Shown here piece after piece: positions 42,908-56,852 of a DNA stretch of 64,000 nucleotides. Origin of the DNA: Granulicella rosea (GTDB lineage: Bacteria > Acidobacteriota > Terriglobia > Terriglobales > Acidobacteriaceae); NCBI RefSeq assembly GCF_900188085.1, contig NZ_FZOU01000005.1, positions 248,001-312,000 of the forward strand, given 5' to 3'. The stretch's first letter is position 1. Every line of letters starts with the position of its first letter. The notes below the pieces were generated by a model. That model had not been told where the DNA came from, ran no database searches, and saw only the letters and a program-made list of their open reading frames with translations. The position numbers and the translations under genes are program-made.

Positions 42908-45249
42908 GCGACCACCTCCGCTTCGACGCGGGTGTCGCGGTCGACTGCCGGTTCCAAAGCCTCTGATCCTGTGTCGCTGGTGCGGGTCATGCGTTCGAAG
43001 ATATCCTCCGGCAGCAGGGGAATCGTGTTGAACGCGATTCCCGTAGCATTCAAGACCGCGTTCAAAATGGCCGGGGCTGGCCCATCCATCGGCAGCTCGC
43101 CGATGCCCTTCGCGCCGAAGGCGCCCTGTACGCTCGGCGTCTCTTCGAAGTGGACATGGATCGGCGGCAGGTCGGCGCTCGTCGGCATGATGTAGTTGGT
43201 CATCTGGTTGTTCATCATGCGGCCGTTCTTGTACTCGCATTTCTCGTAGATGGCGTAGCCGATGCCCTGGGCGACGCCGCCCTGGATCTGGCCCTCGGCG
43301 AGGATCGGGTGCAGCACTTTGCCGACCTCCTGCAGGGCGTGGAAGTCGGTGACGGTGGCTTGGTAAGTTCTCGTATCCACTGCCACTTCAGCGACATAGA
43401 CCGCCCAGGCATAGGCCGGGTAGGCGTCGCCCTTGTACTTCTCGTCGTCCCAGAAGATCTCGCCGACGGGCTCGTACCGCGCGCTCACCTTGCACTCGCC
43501 GTGTTCGGCCAGGTAGGCGATCGCGCCGGCCTGAAACTCCTCCGGCGTATAGCCTCGCGGGACATAGCCGGAGTTGGTCAGCGTCAGGCACAGGCTGCGC
43601 GAGGCGCGCTCGACCAGCTTGCCCACCACCATCGTCGTGCGGCTGGCGACGGTCGGGCCGGAGTCCGGCACATGGCCCGTGTCTGGTTGCGCGATTACGA
43701 TGGCTTCGTACGGCAGGTTCAGCGCCTGCGCCGCCACCTGGCTGATGACGGTGTTCGTGCCCTGGCCGAACTCGGTCGAACCCATCAGCACGCGCGGCCG
43801 GCCGTCGGGCGTCAGGTCGATCTCGACCAGCGAGTTCAGGCGGCGTTCGCCGGAGCCGGTGAATCCCGAGCCGTGGAAGAAGCTCGCAAAGCCCAGCCCG
43901 CGCTTGATCGGGTCGGTCTTATTCGACTCCGCATAACGGGCGATTTTGGCATGATAGTCGGCTTCCTTGAGCGCGCGGGTCAACAGCGCCTGCATGTCGA
44001 CCGGCTCCAGCAGATGCTGGCCCGTCGCGGTCTGGTCGCCTGTCTTCAGGAAGTTGCGGCGGCGGAACTCCTCCGGAGTCAGGCCGAGGACGCCCGCGAT
44101 CTTGTCCATGTGGCGTTCGAGCGCGAAGAGCGACTGCGGCGCCCCAAAGCCGCGAAACGCCCCGTGCGGCGCAATGTTGGTCGCCATGGCCTTCGCCCGG
44201 ACGATCAGGTGCGGCCAGTGGTAGGGCCCGGCGGCGTGGATCGTGCCGCGCGAGAGCACGACCGGCGACAGCGTCGCATACGCCCCGCCGTCGATGGCGA
44301 AGTCGATCGTTCCGCCGAGAATCCTGCCGTCCTTCGACACCGCCGTGCGGTGCCGCGTGCGCGACGGATGGCGCTTGGTCGTGCCGACCATGTCCTCGCC
44401 GCGGTCGTAGCAGATCTTCACCGGGTGGCCGCACTTCATCGCCAGCAGCGCCGCATGCGACGCGATGACCGACGGAAAGTCCTCCTTGCCGCCGAAGGCG
44501 CCGCCGGTCTCGGTCTGGATGACGCGGCACTTCTCGCGCGGCAGGTCGAAGACCAGCTCCAGCGCGTGGACGACGTAGTACGGACACTGCATAGACCCCT
44601 GCACCTTGACGCCCTCGTCGCCCAGGTACTCGCCGATGATGCCGTTGTTCTCGATGTAAAGCTGCTCCTGCGCGCCGGTGTGGTACTCGCCCTCGATGAT
44701 GAAATCGGCTGCGGCGAAGGCCTCATCGGGGTCTCCGTTCTGTAGCAGGTAGGTCTTGAAGGTGTTCTTCAGATGGTGGTGATGCGCGACGTCGGCAGGG
44801 TTTGGATTCCAGACCTGCGGGCCGTCCTCGGCCTCGGACTCCTCGATCGTAAAGACCGCCGGGTAGACCTCGTACTCGATCTTCACCGCCGCGACAGCCG
44901 CCGGGAGAACCCGCTTGTCCGGATGCGCCAGCAGCAGGATCGGCTCATCCGGGTGGTTGATATACTCGGCCGCCAGGCAGGGATGATCCTTCGTCAGGTG
45001 GACGATCGTGTTCTCGCCCGGAATATCCTTCGCCGAGACGATGGTGAACTCGTGCCACGGAATCTCAGGCGGAAAGCTGATTGAGAGAATGCGTCCGCGC
45101 GCGATGTTGGAGCGGACGGTCGCGCCGTACCACATCTCCGGCATGGTGATGTCGTCAACGTAGCGCGCCTGGCCAAGCACCTTGGCGCGGCCTTCTTTGC
45201 GGATGGGGTTCGAGCCTACAAGCTGAGCGGGTTGGATTGTTTCCGGCAT
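42904..45249 (-). CDS. Xanthine dehydrogenase-type molybdenum-binding subunit
   Basis: A 781-residue large subunit with the N-terminal alpha/beta domain (GQARYVDDITMPEMWYGATV) and molybdopterin-binding domain. Key features: TETGGAFGGKEDFPS, APHGAFRGFGAPQSLFALE, STEFGQGTNTVI and the C-terminal GAKGIGELPMDGPAPAI containing the catalytic Glu. It would hydroxylate a purine or other aromatic heterocycle at the molybdenum centre; the exact substrate is not deducible. It is first in the leftward operon with 2Fe-2S and FAD subunits. XdhC and MocA for its maturation are encoded at 38906-40632. Confidence 0.93.
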   Translation of the reverse strand: MPETIQPAQLVGSNPIRKEGRAKVLGQARYVDDITMPEMWYGATVRSNIARGRILSISFPPEIPWHEFTIVSAKDIPGENTIVHLTKDHPCLAAEYINHPDEPILLLAHPDKRVLPAAVAAVKIEYEVYPAVFTIEESEAEDGPQVWNPNPADVAHHHHLKNTFKTYLLQNGDPDEAFAAADFIIEGEYHTGAQEQLYIENNGIIGEYLGDEGVKVQGSMQCPYYVVHALELVFDLPREKCRVIQTETGGAFGGKEDFPSVIASHAALLAMKCGHPVKICYDRGEDMVGTTKRHPSRTRHRTAVSKDGRILGGTIDFAIDGGAYATLSPVVLSRGTIHAAGPYHWPHLIVRAKAMATNIAPHGAFRGFGAPQSLFALERHMDKIAGVLGLTPEEFRRRNFLKTGDQTATGQHLLEPVDMQALLTRALKEADYHAKIARYAESNKTDPIKRGLGFASFFHGSGFTGSGERRLNSLVEIDLTPDGRPRVLMGSTEFGQGTNTVISQVAAQALNLPYEAIVIAQPDTGHVPDSGPTVASRTTMVVGKLVERASRSLCLTLTNSGYVPRGYTPEEFQAGAIAYLAEHGECKVSARYEPVGEIFWDDEKYKGDAYPAYAWAVYVAEVAVDTRTYQATVTDFHALQEVGKVLHPILAEGQIQGGVAQGIGYAIYEKCEYKNGRMMNNQMTNYIMPTSADLPPIHVHFEETPSVQGAFGAKGIGELPMDGPAPAILNAVLNATGIAFNTIPLLPEDIFERMTRTSDTGSEALEPAVDRDTRVEAEVVA

Positions 45250-45311
45250 GGGAATGATTCGTAAGGATAGTACGAATCAGCCGCCACGTCATCCAAAAAT
45301 CACGCCGCGTG

Positions 45312-45875
45312 TCAGCCGGGCAGGCCGTCGAGCTCCAGCCACGCGCCCAGCTCTGGCCGCTGCGGGAGTTCGCCACATGCGTTCAACTGCCGCACGAGCG
45401 CGAGACGGCTGCCGATCTGGCGCAGGTTGCGAAGCTCCTGCGCAGTCAGCGGCTCGTCGCCATCCATGCGCACGGTCATCTTCTTCGCGACGCAGGAGCA
45501 GAACGGCAGGCCGCCGACGAACCAGTCCGCGACATACTCTCGGTCGAGCACGGAGTCGGCCGAGCGTGAACCCAGCTTCTCGATCCATCGGACGCGGAGG
45601 CGCATCTCTTCGAGTTCGGCGATATGACGATAGCGACCGCCTTCGTACCCGGCCAGCAGGGCGGCGGCGCGAATCGCCAGCACGGCCCATGCCAGATCGA
45701 TCTCCATCCGAGCGCGAGCGCCCACCGCTTCGAGCGCCATCAGACGTTCGAAGCCGCTGGCGGAGGAATCGGCCTCAAGCTCGCGCAGCCACTCGTCCCA
45801 CTGCTCGAGGGGGACGTCCGCGCGTGGCGCAACGCGTTCGGCGGCGAGTTCCGTGCAGATAATGGGCAAAATCAT
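45312..45875 (-). CDS. Hypothetical protein, 187 residues
   Basis: I do not recognise a family. The sequence is mostly helical (RMEIDLAWAVLAIRAAALLAG, EELEEMRLRVRWIEKLGSRS-like region), with a Cys pair in FCSCVAKKMTVRMDGDE near the end. No signal or membrane segment is evident. It lies just upstream of the molybdenum hydroxylase operon on the same strand, with a 62-base gap, so it may be co-transcribed. Start ATG 45875 is plausible but its ribosome site is weak. Confidence 0.65.
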   Translation of the reverse strand: MILPIICTELAAERVAPRADVPLEQWDEWLRELEADSSASGFERLMALEAVGARARMEIDLAWAVLAIRAAALLAGYEGGRYRHIAELEEMRLRVRWIEKLGSRSADSVLDREYVADWFVGGLPFCSCVAKKMTVRMDGDEPLTAQELRNLRQIGSRLALVRQLNACGELPQRPELGAWLELDGLPG

Positions 45876-46068
45876 CCTCGGCTAAAGATCCATCGGCCAA
45901 AAACGGAAGTTCATCAGGTCTTTGGCGGGACCTCAGCTCTGGGATGGGGAAGGGGCCGCGACGGAACCGGCAGCGTGATCCAATGCTATGCGCTGCTGGC
46001 TCCGATACCTAGCCATTTCTCGGCTAAGTTACCTAAGTTTTCAAAGAGTTACGAACTGGGGATCACGC

Positions 46069-46917
46069 CTAAAAATGTCGCAGCGACTCGCCCGCCTCCG
46101 CGGCAGGCGTTGGGGCGACCGCCTCCGGCGCGCGCTCGACGTTCCGCTCCAGGCTCCGGCTGACGATCTCCCGCGAACCCAGCCCAACCGCCAGCGACAA
46201 CGTCAGCACGATGCCGCCGAAGAGAATGCCAAACGCCAGCTCGACCACCAGGCCGCCGATTTGCAGATGGTCGAGCACCATCGCGGCCGTCAGCACCAGC
46301 ACCAGCCACTTCACGCCAAGCGAAAGGAAGCGCGCATACTGCAACTGCGCGTTCACCGCGCCGATCAGCACCGAGCGAGCGAGAAAACGCGCGATCAGGT
46401 TGCCGGCGAAGAAGAGCAGCAGCGCGCCGACCGAGTGAGTCAGGTAGGGCAGCAGGAAGAGCGCCACCTGCGAGCTGCCGGTGTACGCCGAATCGAAGGC
46501 CGAGATGCCGATCACGCAGCCCAGCAGTACGAATCCCCAGAAGGCCGTGCGCGCCACCAGCGCCGTCGGGCTATGCGAGGGCGCCCAGTCCTGCAGGTTC
46601 GGGATGACGGACGAGCTCTTCCCGTTGCCGACGCGGTCGTCGAACTTGATCGCCGTCAGCACCTTGCGCAGGATGAACGCCGCCAGCGCGCCGATACCCG
46701 TAAACAAGGCCAGCGCGATGATGAGCGCGACGACGCCAGGCAGGAAGTGCGCCAGGTTTTCAAGCACCCGCTGGGTCGACTGCGTCAGCGCGGAGGTGAT
46801 CTGCTGCCACCAGGACTGGTCCACGACGACCGGCTGACCATAGTTGCTGTACTGCACGGGCTGGCCGGTGCTGTCGACCTGAAGCGCGGTCATAAGGTGA
46901 TTCATGCTGTGCCACAT
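46069..46917 (-). CDS. Small mechanosensitive-channel-like membrane protein (TM-helix repeat type)
   Basis: A 282-residue protein with five hydrophobic segments (about 60-84, 128-146, 155-180, 200-222 and 235-255). The repeated segments GVVALIIALALFTGIGALAAFI and SVGALLLFFAGNLIARFLA fit the conserved TM-helix family related to MscS. It would be an inner-membrane channel or channel-associated protein. It is the third gene on the minus strand after treS-mak and a 402-residue protein, with gaps of 44 and 57 bases, so probably one operon for osmotic stress. Confidence 0.8.
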   Translation of the reverse strand: MWHSMNHLMTALQVDSTGQPVQYSNYGQPVVVDQSWWQQITSALTQSTQRVLENLAHFLPGVVALIIALALFTGIGALAAFILRKVLTAIKFDDRVGNGKSSSVIPNLQDWAPSHSPTALVARTAFWGFVLLGCVIGISAFDSAYTGSSQVALFLLPYLTHSVGALLLFFAGNLIARFLARSVLIGAVNAQLQYARFLSLGVKWLVLVLTAAMVLDHLQIGGLVVELAFGILFGGIVLTLSLAVGLGSREIVSRSLERNVERAPEAVAPTPAAEAGESLRHF

Positions 46918-46974
46918 AGGTTTGTTCTCCTGGTTGCGGGGCGCGTGTCAGCGCTCTGGGAGCTTCGATGAAAT

Positions 46975-48183
46975 TTACGGGTTGAAACGATCCGGCCAGC
47001 GCCAGCGCGAGACCAGGTATGGCTTGTCGGCCTCGAAGGCGGTGGCGAGGGTTTCGATGTGCTTCTCCGGGGCGACGCCGGTGTCGACCAGTTGCAGATG
47101 CGAGGCGACCCATGCGAGATACAGCGGGGTCAGCGCGCCGAGCAGGTGGCCTCGGTTCAGCGTGCGCAGCCGGTAGGCGAGGATGAAGTCGTAGACGATG
47201 CGCGCCCACAGCGCATCCGGCATGCGGAAGGCGTTGGGCGGCGCCTGAGAGAGCCGCTTCAGCCCCAGCAGCGAGGCCGGCGGCAACACCAGCGACCACA
47301 GCTCGTGCAGGTTCGTATAGGCCAGCCGAAACGTGTCGAGCATCGGCTTCACATCGGCGGGCGCGTCGTTCGGTGGAATGGTCTGCATCTGCACCAAGCG
47401 AGGCTGCAGATTGCGTGCTCGCTGCCAGAAGGCCGCTTTGGCGTCGACGTCGGCGAAGAGCGAGCCTGCGATCATTCCCAGCAAACCGTTCAGGTCGAGC
47501 CCGGCTGGCGGCGGCAGAACGCGAGCGCCGGCCTCGACCTCCTGAATGCTGAAGCCCGCCAGCGCCGCCTCGGCCACGGGCCACAGCAGCGCATCCGGCT
47601 GATTGCCCGCGGTGTAGCGTCCGGCGACCGTCGCCAGCTTCTCCGCCATCCGCAGCGAAAGACCCAGGTCGACCGCCAGCGGAAAGCGCGGCCGCACGCC
47701 ATAGAGCGCGCGGGTGACCGGGTAGAGGATCGCCGAGTTCACCAGACCCTCACGCGGTCCCAGGTCGTAGCAGGCAACCGTCAGGTCGGTCTTCGCCTCG
47801 ACCGACATGGCTAGCGAGCGCAACGCGTCGACCGAGAGGCTTTGCGTCTCGCCGCCCAGCAGCAGCACGCTCTGCGCCTGGTTCTTCTGCGCCAGCTCGT
47901 AGGCATTGACGAAGTCGGCCGCGGCCAGCACCCAGGGGCTGGCGCTGGCGTTCACCGGCGTGTACGGTACGACGCGCAGACTGCTGCCGGAGGGCAGCGT
48001 CTGCGCGCCGTCCGGCGTGGTGACGAGCAGCGGCCGGCCGGGAAAGGCCTCGGTCAGATGCGCCAGCGTCGCTTGCAGAGAGTCCGGCGGCAGCGACGGC
48101 AGGCTAACGAGAAGGCCTGCGTCCCGCTCGGTCTGCGCGCCCGGATGACTCGATAGATCGGGTGTGGTGTTGGTGGTCGCCAT
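46975..48183 (-). CDS. Unknown protein encoded after TreS-maltokinase, possible GT-A fold
   Basis: A 402-residue protein with no family I can name. The N-terminus (RPLLVTTPDGAQTLPSG, then ASPWVLAAADFVNAYELAQ) and segment TDLTVACYDLGPREGLVNSA resemble glycosyltransferase-A folds of the nucleotide-sugar type, but no clear DxD is visible. The C-terminal half is helical (PDALWARIVYDFILAYRL). No signal or membrane segment. It sits between treS-mak and the channel-like gene and may act in glucan or compatible-solute synthesis; that is inference from context. Confidence 0.6.
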   Translation of the reverse strand: MATTNTTPDLSSHPGAQTERDAGLLVSLPSLPPDSLQATLAHLTEAFPGRPLLVTTPDGAQTLPSGSSLRVVPYTPVNASASPWVLAAADFVNAYELAQKNQAQSVLLLGGETQSLSVDALRSLAMSVEAKTDLTVACYDLGPREGLVNSAILYPVTRALYGVRPRFPLAVDLGLSLRMAEKLATVAGRYTAGNQPDALLWPVAEAALAGFSIQEVEAGARVLPPPAGLDLNGLLGMIAGSLFADVDAKAAFWQRARNLQPRLVQMQTIPPNDAPADVKPMLDTFRLAYTNLHELWSLVLPPASLLGLKRLSQAPPNAFRMPDALWARIVYDFILAYRLRTLNRGHLLGALTPLYLAWVASHLQLVDTGVAPEKHIETLATAFEADKPYLVSRWRWPDRFNP

Positions 48184-48227
48184 TGCTTCTGCTTTCCTGT
48201 TGCGTGAGCCTTCTTGCTGGGCTGGAA

Positions 48228-51716
<3,489 letters not shown>

Positions 51717-51870
51717 TCGTTGATCTCCCCTCCGTAGGATGCGGATTTGGAGTGGCAGGGAAGCGGCGCTGTGTGGGTTGCCGTATAAAAAATGGCGGCG
51801 GCGAAAAGAAAAGGCTAGACTTGACCCAATTCCCCCAGTAGGACCCATCCCGCCTCCGAGAAATAGACCG

Positions 51871-53703
51871 ATGACCCTTCGCCGCGCTGCCGTACTCGCC
51901 GCCCTTATGCTGTCCGCCGCCACCGTCGTCGCCCAGAAGAAGGTCGTCAAGAGCCAGGACGACCTGCCGCGCTTCAGCTACCCTGTCTCCGGCACGGCGA
52001 CCGAGCTGCTTCAATCCGACGACGCCACCTTCAACGTCTTCGCGGCGAAGGTGAAGGCCGACGTCGACTCCGTCCTCGCCAACTATGAGATTGAGGATCA
52101 CGCCACGCTGCGTTCGTTGCTGGAGACGCGCAACGCCCTGCAGTTGCTGGCCGGCGACGAGAAGGGCGCGCTCGAGACGCTGGCGCAGGTTCGCGACCTC
52201 GAAGACAAACCCGACGCAAAACTGCTCGCCGGCGTGCGGACCAGGGCGATGATCCAGGCGCATGCCGACACCGGCAAGACCTCCGGCCCGGACTTCCTGC
52301 AGGCCTACGGCAAGGACTACTACACGGCGCTCTCGGCGCTGCCCTGGGCGGTGGTCGGCAACCGGGTGAAGGAGGCGAAGAGCAGCGCGCAGCTCGCCAG
52401 CGAACAGCTTTACCTGGGCAGTGTGCAGGCCGGCATCGAGCCGGCGGTGGCGAAGACGCACGCGCTCAGCAGCGACCTGGCCTGGGGGCTCATCAATCTG
52501 CGTTATGCGATCAAGGTCGTGCTGCCGTTGAAGGACGTGACCGTCGCCGTCCTGACCAGGGACGTGGCGGCCAACAATGTGCCGAAGCCCGACATCTGGG
52601 AGTCGCGCGAGGTGACGTTGACCGCCGCCGACAAGCTCACGCCGGTCAACGTCGCCATCTGGGATTCGGGCTCGGACCTCGCCCTCTTTCCCGGCCGCGT
52701 CTACACCGACCCGCACCCCAAGGCGCCGGCCGAGGCGCACGGCCTGGCCTTCGACCTGAAGGCCTTCCCGACGACCGGCTACCTGCTGCCCCTCGACGCC
52801 GCGCAGGCGAAGGAGTATCCGGGCATGCGCGACGAACTGAAGGGGCTCTCGGACATGGAACTCTCGATCGACAGCCCCGAGGCCACGGCGCTGAAACAGA
52901 AGTTCGCCTCGCTGAAGGCCGCGGAGGTTCCGGCGTTCATCGAGAGCCTCGAGTTCTACAGCATCTATTCGCACGGAACGCATGTGGCGGGTATCGCTTC
53001 GCGCGGCAACCCGGCCATCCGGCTGGCCGCGGCGCGCATCACCTTCGACTGGCACAACGTGCCGCTCGCGCCGACCGACGAGCTGGTTGCGCGCAGCGCT
53101 GTCGCGACGAAGGCCTACGTCGCGTGGTTCAAAGCCCACGGCATCCGCGTGGTGAACATGAGCTGGGGCGGCGGACCGCACGACTACGAGGTCGCGCTTG
53201 AAAAGAACGGCCTCGGCAAGGACCCGGCGGAGCGCAAGGCGCTTGCGCAGAAGTTCTTCAAGGTCGACCACGACACGCTGTACGAGGCGATCAAAAGCGC
53301 GCCCGAGGTGCTCTTCATCTGCGCTGCCGGCAACGCGGACAGCAACAGCACCTTCAACGAGATGATTCCTTCGGGCTTGAAGCTGCCCAACCTGCTCACG
53401 GTCGGCGCCGTCGACCAGGCGGGCGACGAGGCCAGTTTCACCAGCTACGGCGACACCGTGCTGGTCGACGCGGACGGCTATCAGGTGGAGTCGGTCCTGC
53501 CCGGCGGCGCGAAGGTGCGCTTCTCCGGCACCTCGATGGCCTCGCCCAACACGGTCAATCTCGCGGCGAAGCTGCTGGCGCTCGACCCGAAGCTGACGCC
53601 CGAGCAGGTCATCCACCTGATCGTCGCCGGCGCGACCGCCAGCGAGGACGGCCGCCGCCACAACATCAACCCGAAGGCCTCGGTTGCGCTGCTGAAGAAG
53701 TAG
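51871..53703 (+). CDS. Subtilisin-like serine protease (S8), exported
   Basis: A 610-residue protein with a signal peptide ([19 protein letters not shown]). After a 230-residue N-terminal region the subtilase catalytic domain has Asp in [11 protein letters not shown], His in [11 protein letters not shown], oxyanion Asn in CAAGNADSN and Ser in [12 protein letters not shown]. About 95 residues are inserted between the Asp and His motifs, longer than usual. No clear transmembrane anchor; probably periplasmic or secreted. It begins 154 bases from, and divergent to, treS-mak. Substrate unknown. Confidence 0.88.
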   Translation: MTLRRAAVLAALMLSAATVVAQKKVVKSQDDLPRFSYPVSGTATELLQSDDATFNVFAAKVKADVDSVLANYEIEDHATLRSLLETRNALQLLAGDEKGALETLAQVRDLEDKPDAKLLAGVRTRAMIQAHADTGKTSGPDFLQAYGKDYYTALSALPWAVVGNRVKEAKSSAQLASEQLYLGSVQAGIEPAVAKTHALSSDLAWGLINLRYAIKVVLPLKDVTVAVLTRDVAANNVPKPDIWESREVTLTAADKLTPVNVAIWDSGSDLALFPGRVYTDPHPKAPAEAHGLAFDLKAFPTTGYLLPLDAAQAKEYPGMRDELKGLSDMELSIDSPEATALKQKFASLKAAEVPAFIESLEFYSIYSHGTHVAGIASRGNPAIRLAAARITFDWHNVPLAPTDELVARSAVATKAYVAWFKAHGIRVVNMSWGGGPHDYEVALEKNGLGKDPAERKALAQKFFKVDHDTLYEAIKSAPEVLFICAAGNADSNSTFNEMIPSGLKLPNLLTVGAVDQAGDEASFTSYGDTVLVDADGYQVESVLPGGAKVRFSGTSMASPNTVNLAAKLLALDPKLTPEQVIHLIVAGATASEDGRRHNINPKASVALLKK

Positions 53704-53797
53704 CTTCGCACGCCGATACCGATGGACGCCCCGCCCCTTGCCGCCGTATGGTGAGAGTCGGGGCGTTTGCCGTTGCTCGCCTCGCATCCAACGACTC

Positions 53798-54895
53798 ATG
53801 GCCTCGTCCACCACAACCTCGCCCGCACCCGAGGCCGTCGCGCCCAGGCCCTACCTCGCCGACCTGTATACCTTCGACTGGACGAAGCTGTGCCTGCACA
53901 ACTCGACCGTCAGCACGGTTGCGCCGGCCGTCTGCCTGATCGGCGGCGTGCTGATCGGGCATCCCTCGGCGGGTCTGATCGCCGGCGGCGGCGCGGTCAC
54001 CATCGGCTTTGGCATCAACCAGCGCATCGCGGACTCGCGTCTCGCGCCCATGCTCGCGGCGACGCTCTGGATGTTCGTCGCCACCTTCATCGGCATGTGG
54101 GGCGGACACCATGGCGCGACGCTGCTCGTCACCTCGGCCATCTTCGCCTTCGCCTACGGCATTCTGACCGCGCAGGCCTCGGGCGTCGCCTGGGTCGGGC
54201 AGCAGGCGGCGATCGCGCTCTTCGTCTCGTCGGCCTTTCCCGCCGGACCCCGCGCCGCATTCGAACGCGCCTCGCTGACGCTGCTGGGCGGCGCGATCCA
54301 GATCGTCATCATCACGTTGTGGGACCGCCTGCTGCCGGAGCTGCGCGCCCAGCTCAAGCTCGATCGCCACGAGATGGTCGCCTACCTGCGCACACTGCCC
54401 AAGGCGCTGCCGGAGCTGCCGCGCTCGGCCAGCTTCGTCTATGCCGTTCGTCTCACCCTGACGGTGCTGATCGCCTCCGAGGCCTACCGGCGGTGGGGCG
54501 TCCAGTCCGGCTACTGGATCCCCATGACCGCGCTGCTGGTGCAGAAGCCCGCCTTCTTCGAGACCCTTACCCGCGCCCTGCTGCGCGTCGCCGGTACGCT
54601 GACCGGCGCGGTGCTGTGCTCGCATCTGCTGGTCTATATCCATCCGAACCCGATCTGGCTGGCCATCCTTGCGACCGGCTTCGCCTTCCTCGGCTACGCG
54701 ACGGTCTCGGTGAACTACGGCCTCTACAGCCTGTTTCTGACCAGCTACATCGTCTTCCTGCTCTCGCTCAACTCGCTGCCCGCGGCGGTGGTGGCGCATC
54801 GCCGCGCGGTTTGCACGCTGGCCGGCGGGCTGATCGCGCTGGCGCTGCATCTGGACGGATTGCGCCGTCACAGGGCGCAACAAAGCGCCACTTAG
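53798..54895 (+). CDS. FUSC-like multi-pass membrane protein
   Basis: A 365-residue protein with two clusters of hydrophobic helices (about 40-170 and 210-340), separated by a polar loop, in a duplicated layout typical of FUSC/aromatic-acid exporter-like proteins. Segments such as SGYWIPMTALLVQKPAFFET match that family's conserved motif. It likely exports an acid or aromatic compound, but only the family layout supports this. ATG 53798 gives a normal N-terminus; the frame upstream is not convincing. It lies 94 bases after the S8 protease. Confidence 0.8.
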   Translation: MASSTTTSPAPEAVAPRPYLADLYTFDWTKLCLHNSTVSTVAPAVCLIGGVLIGHPSAGLIAGGGAVTIGFGINQRIADSRLAPMLAATLWMFVATFIGMWGGHHGATLLVTSAIFAFAYGILTAQASGVAWVGQQAAIALFVSSAFPAGPRAAFERASLTLLGGAIQIVIITLWDRLLPELRAQLKLDRHEMVAYLRTLPKALPELPRSASFVYAVRLTLTVLIASEAYRRWGVQSGYWIPMTALLVQKPAFFETLTRALLRVAGTLTGAVLCSHLLVYIHPNPIWLAILATGFAFLGYATVSVNYGLYSLFLTSYIVFLLSLNSLPAAVVAHRRAVCTLAGGLIALALHLDGLRRHRAQQSAT

Positions 54896-55100
54896 ACTGC
54901 CGCATTCGCACAAACCGGGAGCCGACGCCGAATATGTGCGCCCACCTTGAATGCTCCGGCCAAATCGGCCACAATACACCTGTCCCCGTCGACAAACTTT
55001 TGCGCCCACCCGGGCGCCCCACGATCGCCAGGCCAGAGGCTTGGGCTATCGTGGGGTCAGTCCCTCCGCCTCAAGCCAGCAACCCAGGAGAGAACCAAAG

Positions 55101-56828
55101 ATGTCGACCCCCAAGCCAAACCGCCTCTGGCTCCGCACCCTCGCCACAGGCCTGCTGCTCGCCTGCGCCGCCTCGACCTTCGCGCAGGGACGCCGCGGCG
55201 CCGCCGCCCCCGAAGCTCCCACGCCGCTGCCGCCCGACACCCCCGCGCTGATCGCGATGAAGAAGGAGGCGGCCACCAAGGTTGACGCCGAGGCCAAGCA
55301 GATTCAGGTCATGGTCGACACCGTCTTCAGCTACTCGGAGCTGGGTTACCACGAGGTCCACTCCTCGGCGTATCTCTCGGGCGTGCTCGAAAAGAACGGC
55401 TTCAAGGTGGAGCGCGGCATCGCCGGCATCCCGACGGCGTTCATGGCGACGTGGGGCGAGGGCAAGCCGGTCATCGCGCTCGGTTCGGACGTCGACTGCA
55501 TCCCCCAGGCCTCGCAGAAGCCCGGCGTGGCGTATCACGATCCCATCGTCGCCGGCGCGCCCGGCCACGGCGAAGGCCACAACTCCGGCGTGCCGCTGAA
55601 CATCGCCGCCGCGCTCGCGGTCAAAGAGATCATGCAGAAGAACCACATGAAGGGCACCATCAAGGTCTGGCCGGGCATCGCCGAGGAGCTGCTGGGCGGC
55701 AAGGCCTACCTCGTCCGCGCCGGCTACTTCAAGGATGTGGACGCGGTGCTCTTCGCGCACGTGGGCAACAACCTGGGCGTCAGCTACGGCGGCTTCCACA
55801 CGCTGGGCGCGGTGTCGGTGCGCTTCGACTTCGTGGGCGAAAGCTCGCACGCTTCGGTCGCTCCGTGGCGTGGACGCTCGGCGCTCTCGGCGGTCGAGCT
55901 GATGGACGTGGGCTGGAGCTTCAAGCGCCAGTTCCTGCGTCCGGTGCAGCGGTCGCACAACGTCATCGTGAACGGCGGCGACCAGCCGAACGTCGTGCCG
56001 TCGAACGCCAGCAACTGGTACTACTTCCGCGAGGCCACCGCGCCGGCGGTCCGCACGCTGTGGGACACGGGCGAGAAGATGGCGCAGGGCGCGTCCATCA
56101 TGAGCAGCACGACCTATAGCTCGACCGTGCTGGGCAGCGCATGGCCCGGCTGGTTCAACAAAGCCATCGCCGAGGCCGAGTACGCGAACATCGAGAAGGT
56201 CGGCCTGCCCACCTGGTCGGCCGACGACCAGGCGCTCGCCAAGGGCATCCAGCATGAGCTGAAGGTGCCCGAGGTCGGCCTCGACACCGAGCTCTCGAAG
56301 CTGGGTATGCCCGGTACCGAGGCGGCTTTCACCGGCGGCCCGTCCGACGATATCGGCGACGTAAGCTGGAACGTCCCGACCATCGTCCTTGGCTACCCGT
56401 CGAACATCCCCAACCTGCCCGGCCACAACTGGGCCAACGGCATCGCCATGGCGACGCCCATCGCGCACAAGGGCGTGGTCGCGGGCGCGAAGGCGCAGGC
56501 CATGACGCTGCTCGACCTGATGACCAAGCCCGAGTTGCTGACCGCCGCATGGGACTACTTCAACAACGTGCAGACGAAGGAGATCAAGTACGCCCCCTTC
56601 ATCCGCCCGACCGATATGCCGCACACCGAGCTGAACACGGCGATCATGGATAAGTACGCGCCGCAGCTCGAGAAGTATTACTACGACTCGTCGAAGTACG
56701 GCACGTATCTCGAACAGCTCGGCATCAAGTACCCGACGCTGCGGCCCACCACGGCCAGCGTCGCGGAGCCGGACGCCAGCTCGAACGAGATGGAAGACAA
56801 CCTCGCCGCGGCCATGTCGACGAAGTAG
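55101..56828 (+). CDS. Exported M20-family amidohydrolase (AbgB-like)
   Basis: A 575-residue protein with a signal peptide (RLWLRTLATGLLLACAASTFAQ) after AGGAG. Metallopeptidase M20D features: SELGYHEVHSSAYL, GSDVDCIPQASQKPG, GEGHNSGVPLNIAAALAVKE, GIAEELLGGKAYL, and dimerisation-domain segment GESSHASVAPWRGRSALSAVELM. It is likely a periplasmic zinc or manganese hydrolase of an acylated amino acid or aminobenzoyl conjugate. Whether it is still active as a peptidase cannot be told. A strong terminator follows at 56853-56899. Confidence 0.88.
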   Translation: MSTPKPNRLWLRTLATGLLLACAASTFAQGRRGAAAPEAPTPLPPDTPALIAMKKEAATKVDAEAKQIQVMVDTVFSYSELGYHEVHSSAYLSGVLEKNGFKVERGIAGIPTAFMATWGEGKPVIALGSDVDCIPQASQKPGVAYHDPIVAGAPGHGEGHNSGVPLNIAAALAVKEIMQKNHMKGTIKVWPGIAEELLGGKAYLVRAGYFKDVDAVLFAHVGNNLGVSYGGFHTLGAVSVRFDFVGESSHASVAPWRGRSALSAVELMDVGWSFKRQFLRPVQRSHNVIVNGGDQPNVVPSNASNWYYFREATAPAVRTLWDTGEKMAQGASIMSSTTYSSTVLGSAWPGWFNKAIAEAEYANIEKVGLPTWSADDQALAKGIQHELKVPEVGLDTELSKLGMPGTEAAFTGGPSDDIGDVSWNVPTIVLGYPSNIPNLPGHNWANGIAMATPIAHKGVVAGAKAQAMTLLDLMTKPELLTAAWDYFNNVQTKEIKYAPFIRPTDMPHTELNTAIMDKYAPQLEKYYYDSSKYGTYLEQLGIKYPTLRPTTASVAEPDASSNEMEDNLAAAMSTK

Positions 56829-56852
56829 CCGACGCAATCGGAGCAGTTGTTC

